Positions 1-6,101 of a stretch of 7,303 nt of DNA are shown here, piece by piece; the first letter of the stretch is position 1, and every line of letters begins with the position of its first letter. The position numbers and the translations under genes are program-made. The stretch is from assembly GCA_031287585.1 (NCBI GenBank), contig JAITST010000367.1:1-7303 (forward strand), in the 5' to 3' direction. The notes below the pieces were generated by a model, which saw only the letters and a program-made list of their open reading frames with translations, ran no database searches and had not been told where the DNA came from. This DNA comes from Planctomycetaceae bacterium. Lineage in GTDB: Bacteria > Planctomycetota > Planctomycetia > Pirellulales > Thermoguttaceae.

Positions 1-798
1 CCGCACGACCGCCGTTGCCAACTTATTCAGTTGACGAACCGCCGTCGCTCGTTTGTCAATCGTGTCCTGACCGCTTATCGCTTCGGCGCGGCATTGACGA
101 CCGTGCAACAACGCAATCGTGACACGGTCGCACTCGACTAAACGGCGTGCCTCGTTGACAATCGTATAAGACGTTTGCCGTACGTCGAGCGAACGATGTA
201 TTGACCGCGTAAATTCTTCCAGCAACGACCAGAGCGATTGACGGTCGTTGAAGTGACGCAACTGCCGGTTTTTGTGATAGTCAACAACTGCCAGTGTCGC
301 CTGCGTGACGAATCGCAAGCAACCTTGCTGCGAGTTCGGCGGCGTATTTGCGCGGAGTATAATTTCAACAAGTCCGGTCGTTTCGAGTTCCGTTCTAACG
401 GGACAAAAGAGTAAAATGTGGTCAGTCGGATTGCCCGCCTCGGAATCCTGTTCACCGCCGGTGAATGTCGAATGCGGGAGGACAAGCGTTCCGTTTTCCG
501 ACGATTCGAGCATACGGTATAACAGACGGCTGTGCTGACGATTACCGTCTTCGTTGTTCTGCAACTCGATTGACTGCATGTTTATCTGACACGAAAGCGA
601 CAATCCTTTTTGCGGGTCAAACGACCAAACCGCACCTGCCATCGCCGACATCGCCACAACAACACGCTGCAAAAAATCCGCGTGAAAAACCTCCGGCGGC
701 GTATCAAGCCGCGCCGTCTGCATCAACTCCGTCAACGTATTACGTATCTGCTGCCGTGCATTATCAATACTGGATTCGGATTGTTGCTCTGTACTCAT
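1..798 (-). CDS. GAF-domain protein, N-terminal 266 residues (runs off left edge); probable planctomycete GAF/HlyD-type adaptor
   Basis: Reading the minus strand from the ATG at 798-796 gives 266 codons with no stop up to base 1, so this is a 3'-truncated gene. The start MSTEQQSESS is polar with no signal peptide, so the visible part is probably cytoplasmic. Residues 35-175 look like a first, divergent GAF-like fold, including GAVWSF near 55-60 and TGLVEII at 141-147. A linker, KNRQLRHFNDRQSLWSLLEEF (176-196), leads into a second GAF-like domain from about 205, with YTIVNEARRLVECDRVTIAL and then AISGQDTIDKR. From memory, this closely matches planctomycete proteins that join GAF domains to a HlyD-type periplasmic adaptor. 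The adaptor half would lie beyond the window and is inferred. No Shine-Dalgarno is visible upstream of the ATG. It is divergent from nadD, with 131 bp between the starts. The open frame is secure; the family name is less so. Confidence 0.72.
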   Translation of the reverse strand, partial: MSTEQQSESSIDNARQQIRNTLTELMQTARLDTPPEVFHADFLQRVVVAMSAMAGAVWSFDPQKGLSLSCQINMQSIELQNNEDGNRQHSRLLYRMLESSENGTLVLPHSTFTGGEQDSEAGNPTDHILLFCPVRTELETTGLVEIILRANTPPNSQQGCLRFVTQATLAVVDYHKNRQLRHFNDRQSLWSLLEEFTRSIHRSLDVRQTSYTIVNEARRLVECDRVTIALLHGRQCRAEAISGQDTIDKRATAVRQLNKLATAVVR

Positions 799-802
799 AA
801 AT

Positions 803-808
803 ATAATA
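803..808 (-). promoter_or_regulatory. Candidate -10 element of the GAF gene (possible leaderless start)
   Basis: On the minus strand TATTAT is followed by only four bases (attt) before the ATG at 798. No purine-rich ribosome binding site is visible in the preceding 30 bases. A -10 box in this position would start transcription at or next to the ATG and give a leaderless mRNA. The -35 match is poor (TTGCTA at a short 15-bp spacing). In a region this AT-rich, the box could easily be chance. Confidence 0.25.
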
Positions 809-856
809 TGTTAAAATTTCTGTTAGCAAATTGTTGTCACCCTTGACCGATACTTT

Positions 857-878
857 ACGTTTTCACAACGTTTTCGCA
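857..878 (+). repeat. Two tandem 11-bp repeats in the divergent intergenic region
   Basis: ACGTTTTCACA (857-867) is followed directly by ACGTTTTCGCA (868-878), with 10 of 11 positions identical. The period is one helical turn, so a protein could bind both copies on the same face of the DNA. The repeats lie between the divergent GAF and nadD genes, about 60 bp from each start. They may be operator half-sites. They share the core ACGTTTT with the repeats near 1537 and 1587. Confidence 0.4.
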
Positions 879-919
879 TTCTAATACTACATTTAATATA
901 CATCATAACCAATAAATTA

Positions 920-943
920 TCAATAACCAATGTCAATAACCAA
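920..943 (+). repeat. Two 11-bp direct repeats straddling the nadD start codon
   Basis: TCAATAACCAA occurs at 920-930 and again at 933-943, a 13-bp period. A further partial copy, ATAACCAA, sits at 905-912. The nadD ATG (930-932) is formed at the junction of the two main copies. This looks like a small slippage duplication. It also means no Shine-Dalgarno precedes the start. Confidence 0.6.
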
Positions 944-1523
944 GTTACGAATCGGACTTTTCGGCGGCGGGTTCGACCCTATCCACGTCGGGCATCTGTT
1001 GCTTGCGGAAACAGCACGTCAGGAAGCGGGATTGGATAAAGTAATTTTTATGCCGACCGGAATCTCTCCGCACCGCTGCGGGAAAACGTGTTACAAAGTT
1101 GATGCCGAACATCGTTATCAAATGTTGTTACAAGCAACAAACAACTACTCCGAATATGAAGTAAGCCGTTACGAAATAGACAACAAACAAAAAAGTTACA
1201 CAGTAGATACATTGCAACATTTAATTTCAACCAACTCAAACGCCAATCTGTACCTGATACTGGGCGGCGATATGTATCTGGATTTACCGAACTGGTACAA
1301 GGTAGAAGAAATTTTACAACTGACAACACCAATAGTAGCGGCGAGACCAAACTACGTTTTCGGGCAACAAATCCCGGAAAACCACATCCAAATAAAAATG
1401 CCGCAACTGGAAATATCATCAACAACCAGTCGCCAAAACGTGTCAACAGGAAAAAGCATAAGATTTCAGGTGACGAAAGAAGTAGAGAAGTATATTCTGG
1501 AAAATGGGTTGTATAAAACGTAA
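930..1523 (+). CDS. nadD: Nicotinate-nucleotide adenylyltransferase (NadD)
   Basis: NadD transfers AMP from ATP to nicotinate mononucleotide to make deamido-NAD, a cytoplasmic step shared by de novo and salvage NAD synthesis. The 197-residue length is normal for the family. The nucleotidyltransferase signature GGFDPIHVGH is at 13-22, with the two HxGH histidines at 19 and 22. SPHR at 46-49 takes the place of the usual PPHK. SYTVDTL (89-95), LILGGDMYLDLPNW (109-122) and the second ATP-contact motif ISSTTSR (162-168) follow in the expected order. That last motif usually reads ISSTxIR, so serine at 167 is a mild deviation. The tail GKSIRFQV then VEKYI is typical. The start at 930 is the only ATG before MSITKLRIGLFGG, and an in-frame stop lies just upstream at 924-926. 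There is no clear ribosome binding site. Confidence 0.95.
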   Translation: MSITKLRIGLFGGGFDPIHVGHLLLAETARQEAGLDKVIFMPTGISPHRCGKTCYKVDAEHRYQMLLQATNNYSEYEVSRYEIDNKQKSYTVDTLQHLISTNSNANLYLILGGDMYLDLPNWYKVEEILQLTTPIVAARPNYVFGQQIPENHIQIKMPQLEISSTTSRQNVSTGKSIRFQVTKEVEKYILENGLYKT

Positions 1524-1536
1524 AACCGCGTAACAC

Positions 1537-1603
1537 AAACATTCACGTTTTTCTTGACAACTTCAGTTTTTGGCGTATAATTCTTGAAACATTCACGTTT
1601 TTC
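1537..1603 (+). repeat. Pair of perfect 17-bp direct repeats framing a promoter
   Basis: AAACATTCACGTTTTTC is found at 1537-1553 and again, identical, at 1587-1603, exactly 50 bp apart start to start. The first copy abuts the -35 box and the second covers the predicted transcription start. Each copy has a short dyad, AAAC-N6-GTTT. A degenerate copy, AACTTCAGTTTTT, lies between the -35 and -10 boxes at 1559-1571. The heptamer TTCTTGA also recurs, at 1551 and 1581. The layout suits an operator for a repressor that binds cooperatively. The function is inferred; the repeats are directly seen. Confidence 0.8.
1554..1581 (+). promoter_or_regulatory. Near-consensus sigma-70 promoter upstream of the Fic-like gene
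   Basis: TTGACA (1554-1559) and TATAAT (1576-1581) both match the sigma-70 consensus perfectly, with a 16-bp spacer. Transcription should begin near 1588, giving a leader of about 33 bases to the ATG at 1621. It is the best promoter match in the window. It lies only 30 bp after the nadD stop, so the downstream gene does not depend on nadD transcription. Confidence 0.75.
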
Positions 1604-1605
1604 AC

Positions 1606-1609
1606 GGAG
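1606..1609 (+). promoter_or_regulatory. Ribosome binding site of the Fic-like gene
   Basis: GGAG within CACGGAGTTT lies 11 bases before the ATG at 1621. The spacing is slightly long but usable. It supports the 1621 start and sits just after the second 17-bp repeat. Confidence 0.6.
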
Positions 1610-1620
1610 TTTAGCCCATT

Positions 1621-1953
1621 ATGTCCGAACGTAGTTATTATAGTAGCCCCGCTGGTTACGCATTTCTTATCGCGAGATTTCACTTGAACGTCATCCCAAA
1701 CTGGCATCAGTCGTTCATTGCCGACGGAAATACGCATCGGGTGAATGTCGCGGACGGTGTAACAGAAGAAATTTTTCCCCACAGATACAAGCCCGCGTCC
1801 GATTCGGTCGGCGAACAGTTGGAGTTTGCACTCAAATATGACGGAACGAATTTAGCAATCATTGCCGCTGTTTTCCGTGTTGCCCCGCAAGGCGAACTCG
1901 AAGAATACGTCGCCTCAAAACCAAATGCCAATGTCAAGTACAGCAAATCCTGA
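1621..1953 (+). CDS. Short protein resembling the N-terminal segment of a Fic-family protein; catalytic domain absent
   Basis: The 110-residue product has no signal peptide or membrane segment. Four blocks match, from memory, the region that precedes the Fic domain in some Fic-family (AMP-transferase type) proteins. They are GYAFLIARFHLNVIPNW at 12-28, EEIFPHRY at 49-56, LEFALKYDGTNLAIIAAVF at 67-85 and GELEEYVASKP at 91-101. In those proteins a segment like KYARRxWFLYE follows and leads to the catalytic HxFxxGNGR motif. Here the frame stops after VKYSKS, and no Fic motif occurs in any frame before the next gene. A second frame across the stop reads DRPHWIVKLSGG before its own stop at 1990, which may be a decayed continuation. 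Promoter and ribosome binding site are intact. It is either a truncated remnant or a small protein in its own right; I favour the remnant. Confidence 0.55.
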   Translation: MSERSYYSSPAGYAFLIARFHLNVIPNWHQSFIADGNTHRVNVADGVTEEIFPHRYKPASDSVGEQLEFALKYDGTNLAIIAAVFRVAPQGELEEYVASKPNANVKYSKS

Positions 1954-2067
1954 CCGACCTCACTGGATTGTAAAACTTAGCGGCGGATGACGCAAAGAGT
2001 AAAGCGTAACTCCTATTCGCTGAATGAAAACCTGCCTTATGATGTTTCATTTACAGTTTAGAAGTAT
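1954..2067. other. Convergent intergenic gap, no clear terminator
   Basis: These 114 bases separate the plus-strand Fic-like frame from the minus-strand oxidoreductase. I see no stable hairpin followed by a T run on either strand, and no RNA gene. The first third may hold decayed coding sequence from the Fic-like gene. Confidence 0.4.
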
Positions 2068-5000
2068 TTATCTCACATCATTCAACACCGCTCTTGCGTG
2101 CCGTGAATAATAGCCGCGCAGGTCTTTGGTGTAGGATTTTAGGATTGTTTCGCCGCGTTTGTTTACGTCGCCGGTGCGGTATAATGCCCTTGCCAGCGAA
2201 ATTTCTACCAGCGAATCACGTCTTGCTTTTTCCTGATTCAAATTTGATAGTCCGCCGGATTCGTCAAAACGTTTTGCTTTTTCTATCGTGTCGTGAACGT
2301 AACCCGTCATTCCGTCTTTGTCCAGTAATTCGTTCAACGCCTTCGCGGACTTTTCGCCGCCAATGTTTTCTAACGCGACCGCGACCGCGCGAATATGCGA
2401 AAACTCGCTGCCGGATGTCAACATCTTCGACTTCTCAATTATCACGTCCGCCGCCTGACTATCTTTCGTTCTGCCAAGCGTCATCACCAACTGGTCCATC
2501 GGACTTGTCGCCGAACCCGCTTGCCCCATTGCTTTGAACCGCCAGCCATTGTCCCACGTCTTGTACGACTTGAGTTTCTCAATCAATGTCGGTACGCCAA
2601 CGTTGTCATTCAGTCCCGCCGCTACCTTCGCGAAAATAAACTTGCGTTCAAAATCGGTCTCCTTTATGTACGCCCGATGAACCAGCGGACGCGCTTCGTC
2701 AGGGTACCACATCACGAGCGGAGCGTTTTCGTGAAAATTGTCCGGTAACGCCGCAACCGCTTGCGGTAATTTGTCGCGTGAATTACCGTAATTGTCGTCT
2801 TGCTTCAAAACATCTGCCGACAAGTTACCAATTTCAACGAGATGTTTTTGCAACTCACGAACATTAAGTTTACGAACATCGCTAATGTTTTCTTTCGTAA
2901 TCATTGCCGCCGCGCAACCAATCGCGTAACCCTGATTCTGCAAATCCGGCTGCATTCGCACAATTGGAAGTGCGTCACGGTGCGAACTAATCGCAAGCCC
3001 GACAACGAAAATGCCGTTGAGACCTTTCGGTACGCAACTGCGATACGGAACATAAGCGTAAAGCCGGTCGGTTCGGTCGCTGGAGCCGTCCGATTTTTTC
3101 TCAACACGATACGGATGATTCAACTCCATATACGGGTCGATTGTGTAGCCGTGAGTATCGTAATCACTGTAAGCGTAAACAATCGAATCAGGATACGTTC
3201 GCTTATTGACTTGGTCAAGCACAGTAAAACTAAACTCGCCGCGAACTTGCCGCCGTTCACGTGTGCCGAGCAGTTTGGCTTGGTCGAACGCGGACGGATA
3301 TTTTTCTTTCGCGTAAACAAAAACGTGCGACGAATCAATTATGTCAGCATCGTCAACAAACATAAAATCGGTATTCGTATAACTCGCACCAAGATTACGC
3401 GGCGCAAGTCCCGCTCCCTGAACCGCTATTTCCTTATTATCGTAAGAATGAATTGCAGAACCGGCAGCAATCGCGATGTCGCCGTTACCAGTCGCGTCAA
3501 TAACAACTCCCGCTTCGACTATACCAGCACCAAACGGCGTTGCAACTAACACTCCGTTGACTTTATCACCATTATCTCCGTTGATAACTAACGCTCCATG
3601 CGCTAACACACCGTACCAAACATCAGCACCCGCTTCAGCGAGTTTACTTCGCCACCAATACGTCTTCGATTCGATACCCCAATTCCGTTGTCCGTTTTGA
3701 ACTTCTTTCGTGAAGCCGGTAACGTTGCCGTACCAATAAATTGAAATCGCACCGGCAGTACCGATACCGCCGAGGTCGTGTAGATGTTCCAATACAAGCG
3801 TCTTCGCACCCTGCCGCGCAGCCGCGATACCTGCTGGTGCGCCGCTCGTTCCGCCGCCGACAACAACCACATCGTACTTGCCGAGAACCGGCAGCGAACG
3901 TGCTGGGTCGCTGACTGTCGGAATCTTGCCGTTTTCCGTAATTGGTTTTTCAAAACCGAGAACATCTCTTCGCAAACCGCTGAGAACTTCGCGAACATCG
4001 CCAACAATTTTATTAGCCGTGTTCGTCTTTCCTTTCATATCGGACGTTACAACTAAACTTTCTAACTTCGGAAACTTTATCGTCTTCGTTTCGGCGGCGA
4101 GTTGCTGACCGCGTTTTCGCCAAACCGGAAGCGGCTCAAATTTTTGTTCAAAGTAAACTTCGTCCGCTGTGAACGATTGGTCATCCGAATAAGTTGCGAG
4201 ACGAATTTGATTTTCGATTTTCTCACGCAAATCAAGATTGGTAGGCGCGGCGTTATCGGGAACATCAATCGCAAACGTGTATTCAACTACCGGATATTCG
4301 TTCGACGAACTACCGTCCGCGAGTTTACGTTGCGACGCGACGAACGGTTTACCGACAACTTCGCTCGTTACGTTTTTCAGCAACGAAAATTTTTCGAGAT
4401 TTGGCGTTTGCGGAGCCGCTCCGATAACAACAAATTTTGCCGTTTTGAGCGACGTGACTTGCGGACGTGTATCAAGAATCCGTTTCGCGACAATCGCCTG
4501 CCGACCGCTGCGGTTCGCGATAACCGCACCGAACCGCGTACCGTTTGCGTCTTCAACATCACCGGTTACGAATGTATTGAACAGGAATTGAACGTTTGAT
4601 TCGAGCAGCGAGTTGTCGAGAACGTGTTTGACGTGCATCGGACGCGGCAATTTCAATCCTTTATCGTCAACGACAACACTACCGAGCGGCTGCGGCAAGA
4701 TGACGAGTTCGGCAAACAATTGTCGGCTAACCGCCTCTTTCTTCCGCACCGCGAGTTTCAGATAACGTGTCGTTAGCGGCTTCTCGAATGTCAACGTAAA
4801 TGGAACGAGTTGACCGTCGTTCGATTGTTGCTTGACTGACTCGGCGATAAATTTCTGTTCGACTTTTGTCCAGTCGTTTCCGTTGTTACTGACAGACAGT
4901 TCGACACGTTCCGTTTCAAATAATTTTTCACCGCTTGTTCGCCGGTACGCTGCAAACACGATTTGACGAATCTCTTTCGCTTGCCCGCAATCGGCAACTA

Positions 5001-5502
5001 TTTCAGCGTCGCCGTTGACTTGCAGCGAATCGGTTACGGGGTCGCCGAGTACGGTGTCGGTGAGCCGTGCGCGAGCGGGAATTTCGGGGTGAGACGGGTC
5101 AATGTTACCGATGAGTTTGTAGGTGAATTGATGTTTCACGGCATTCTTTATTTGTGTTATGAACGGTGACGATGAGTTGTTGTCTCTATTGTTGTCGTTT
5201 GCTAAAACACGAGCAAGCGGGTCGTTAGCATCTTCGCCGTTTTCACCGGCAAGACGAAGAGTGGCGGTACGGTCTTCGCCGAGATACGGGTATGGCGTGA
5301 CGAGTAAAACCGTCGCACCAGCGCGAGCCGCTTCGCAAGCCGCCGCAACACCGCCAGTCGAACCGCCGACAACCAGCAAGTCAACTTCATAAGCAACAGG
5401 AACCTGACGAGCCGACTGAACAACGACGGAATCGGCGAAGGCGGCAACAGTAAATGAAACGAGAAGAGATAACGTGATGATAAAACGTGTTGAAGTAGTC
5501 AT
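2068..5502 (-). CDS. Secreted FAD-dependent oxidoreductase with two FAD-type regions, discoidin-like insert and HEAT-like C-terminus
   Basis: The product has 1144 residues. A signal peptide (1-23) with likely cleavage AFA|DS exports it. A first Rossmann dinucleotide motif, LLVVGGSTGG (42-51), continues to PYLGED at 72-77. Residues about 125-270 form an insert resembling a discoidin (F5/8 type C) domain, with VELSVSNNGNDW and TTRYLKLAVRK. The first FAD region then resumes at 287-346. A second, full FAD_oxidored-type domain spans about 541-895: VVVVGGGTSGAPAG (545-558), DLGGIGTAG (576-584), VIDATGNGDIA (667-677), and GIFVVGLAISSHRDALPI followed by QNQGYAIGCAAA (830-866). The tail from about 955 to 1140 is helical and HEAT-like. 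The substrate is unknown; related planctomycete proteins are often assumed to act on carbohydrates, which is inference. The start at 5502 has AGGA six bases upstream. It is the third gene of a minus-strand run. Confidence 0.85.
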   Translation of the reverse strand: MTTSTRFIITLSLLVSFTVAAFADSVVVQSARQVPVAYEVDLLVVGGSTGGVAAACEAARAGATVLLVTPYPYLGEDRTATLRLAGENGEDANDPLARVLANDNNRDNNSSSPFITQIKNAVKHQFTYKLIGNIDPSHPEIPARARLTDTVLGDPVTDSLQVNGDAEIVADCGQAKEIRQIVFAAYRRTSGEKLFETERVELSVSNNGNDWTKVEQKFIAESVKQQSNDGQLVPFTLTFEKPLTTRYLKLAVRKKEAVSRQLFAELVILPQPLGSVVVDDKGLKLPRPMHVKHVLDNSLLESNVQFLFNTFVTGDVEDANGTRFGAVIANRSGRQAIVAKRILDTRPQVTSLKTAKFVVIGAAPQTPNLEKFSLLKNVTSEVVGKPFVASQRKLADGSSSNEYPVVEYTFAIDVPDNAAPTNLDLREKIENQIRLATYSDDQSFTADEVYFEQKFEPLPVWRKRGQQLAAETKTIKFPKLESLVVTSDMKGKTNTANKIVGDVREVLSGLRRDVLGFEKPITENGKIPTVSDPARSLPVLGKYDVVVVGGGTSGAPAGIAAARQGAKTLVLEHLHDLGGIGTAGAISIYWYGNVTGFTKEVQNGQRNWGIESKTYWWRSKLAEAGADVWYGVLAHGALVINGDNGDKVNGVLVATPFGAGIVEAGVVIDATGNGDIAIAAGSAIHSYDNKEIAVQGAGLAPRNLGASYTNTDFMFVDDADIIDSSHVFVYAKEKYPSAFDQAKLLGTRERRQVRGEFSFTVLDQVNKRTYPDSIVYAYSDYDTHGYTIDPYMELNHPYRVEKKSDGSSDRTDRLYAYVPYRSCVPKGLNGIFVVGLAISSHRDALPIVRMQPDLQNQGYAIGCAAAMITKENISDVRKLNVRELQKHLVEIGNLSADVLKQDDNYGNSRDKLPQAVAALPDNFHENAPLVMWYPDEARPLVHRAYIKETDFERKFIFAKVAAGLNDNVGVPTLIEKLKSYKTWDNGWRFKAMGQAGSATSPMDQLVMTLGRTKDSQAADVIIEKSKMLTSGSEFSHIRAVAVALENIGGEKSAKALNELLDKDGMTGYVHDTIEKAKRFDESGGLSNLNQEKARRDSLVEISLARALYRTGDVNKRGETILKSYTKDLRGYYSRHARAVLNDVR

Positions 5503-5508
5503 AAAAAT

Positions 5509-5512
5509 TCCT
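5509..5512 (-). promoter_or_regulatory. Ribosome binding site of the oxidoreductase gene
   Basis: On the minus strand AGGA lies six bases before the ATG at 5502, in the context ACAGGAATTTTTATG. This fixes the start immediately before a good signal peptide. Confidence 0.65.
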
Positions 5513-5565
5513 GTTGGTTAGCGTAGGTAAATTGTTCAAACAAAACGTAACATCGTAATCAATTG

Positions 5566-5583
5566 CGTGCCAATTTTGGCACG
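5566..5583. promoter_or_regulatory. Perfect 8-bp inverted repeat upstream of the oxidoreductase gene (operator or hairpin)
   Basis: CGTGCCAA-TT-TTGGCACG is a perfect palindrome with a 2-bp centre, lying 63 bp upstream of the oxidoreductase ATG and 46 bp past the lipoprotein stop. As DNA it resembles a repressor site. As RNA it could form a six-base-pair GC-rich stem with an AAAAUU loop. No T run follows on either strand, so a normal intrinsic terminator is unlikely. Confidence 0.45.
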
Positions 5584-5629
5584 TGTCATTGTTATGATGA
5601 TACCACACATACAGTTGTTATTCAATCAT

Positions 5630-6061
5630 TTACCGCGACCGTTTATACCCGGTGAACGGTTTAACTTTGAAATCAACTTTTTCAGTTTTTGTAACCTCAT
5701 ACGATAGCGGCGTAGTTTCAGCGTTTGCATACATCACATCAATAACCGGCTCTTCGCCAGTGTCCATCTCGTCCCGCAAAACCTTACCCGGCACGATACG
5801 TGATGTTCCACTGATGACAACTCTGTAACTGCCTGCGTCAATACCGTCACCGTTACCATTTGTCGAAAGAAAGTATGAACCGTCGGACTTAATCGTACCG
5901 TATGCTTGCTTGGCTTCACCTTGAAACAGGATATTGCCGTTGGGAACCGGTGTACCGTCTTCAAGTGTGACGCTCCCTGTTATCTTACATTTGTCACTGC
6001 AACCAACAGCAACAAACAATGTTGCCGTCAACAATAGTCCGTAAAATATATTTCTACACAT
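5630..6061 (-). CDS. Carboxypeptidase-regulatory-like lipoprotein
   Basis: The 143-residue product starts MCRNIFYGLLLTATLFVAVG and then has a cysteine at 21, a lipobox-type signal (VAVG|C). This predicts a lipid-anchored protein outside the inner membrane. The position -3 alanine departs from the canonical leucine. After the cysteine, GSVTLEDGTPVPNGNILF (29-46), YGTIKSDGSYFLST (54-67) and IDAGSYRVVISG (74-85) form a small beta-sandwich of the carboxypeptidase-regulatory-like type. The tail (110-136) reads YANAETTPLSYEVTKTEKV then DFKVKPF, which is typical of planctomycete members. The start at 6061 is preferred over an in-frame ATG at 6121 because GGAG lies nine bases upstream. The upstream start would also overlap the previous gene and bury the signal peptide. 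It follows the DUF1559 gene by 40 bp, a common planctomycete pairing. Its molecular role is unknown. Confidence 0.85.
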   Translation of the reverse strand: MCRNIFYGLLLTATLFVAVGCSDKCKITGSVTLEDGTPVPNGNILFQGEAKQAYGTIKSDGSYFLSTNGNGDGIDAGSYRVVISGTSRIVPGKVLRDEMDTGEEPVIDVMYANAETTPLSYEVTKTEKVDFKVKPFTGYKRSR

Positions 6062-6070
6062 AATTATAGT

Positions 6071-6074
6071 CTCC
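6071..6074 (-). promoter_or_regulatory. Ribosome binding site that decides the lipoprotein start
   Basis: GGAG on the minus strand, in ATTGGAGACTATAATTATG, lies nine bases before the ATG at 6061. The in-frame ATG at 6121 has no comparable site and falls inside the preceding gene. Confidence 0.7.
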
Positions 6075-6101
6075 AATAAAATGAGTGATGAATTTGAATA
6101 A

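Noticed and set aside
138..846. Several short frames on both strands (138-485 minus; 305-538, 465-800 and 610-846 plus)
   Set aside because: All overlap the 266-codon GAF-like frame on the minus strand, which shows conserved sequence throughout. These are shadows.
843..899. Promoter for nadD using TTGACC at 843
   Set aside because: No acceptable -10 box lies 16-18 bp downstream. TAATAC at 882 and TAATAT at 894 lack matching -35 boxes, so no specific promoter can be supported.
1048..1542. 164-codon open frame on the minus strand
   Set aside because: It is antisense to nadD, whose motifs are all intact. The translation has no coherent domain.
1954..2067. Intrinsic terminator in the convergent gap
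   Set aside because: Only a 4-bp AGCG/CGCT arm pair is visible, with no T run on either strand.
2800..3549. 249-codon open frame on the plus strand
   Set aside because: It lies wholly antisense to the well-supported oxidoreductase domain. Its translation is basic and low in recognisable motifs, as expected for a shadow frame.
4102..4599. 165-codon open frame on the plus strand
   Set aside because: It is antisense to the oxidoreductase, arginine- and phenylalanine-rich, and shows no family motif.
5563..5592. Sigma-54-type promoter from TGGCACG within the palindrome
   Set aside because: TGGCACG matches the -24 box on both strands, but the -12 GC is absent and the nearest TTG is off by one base in spacing on each strand. 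The match is explained by the palindrome itself.
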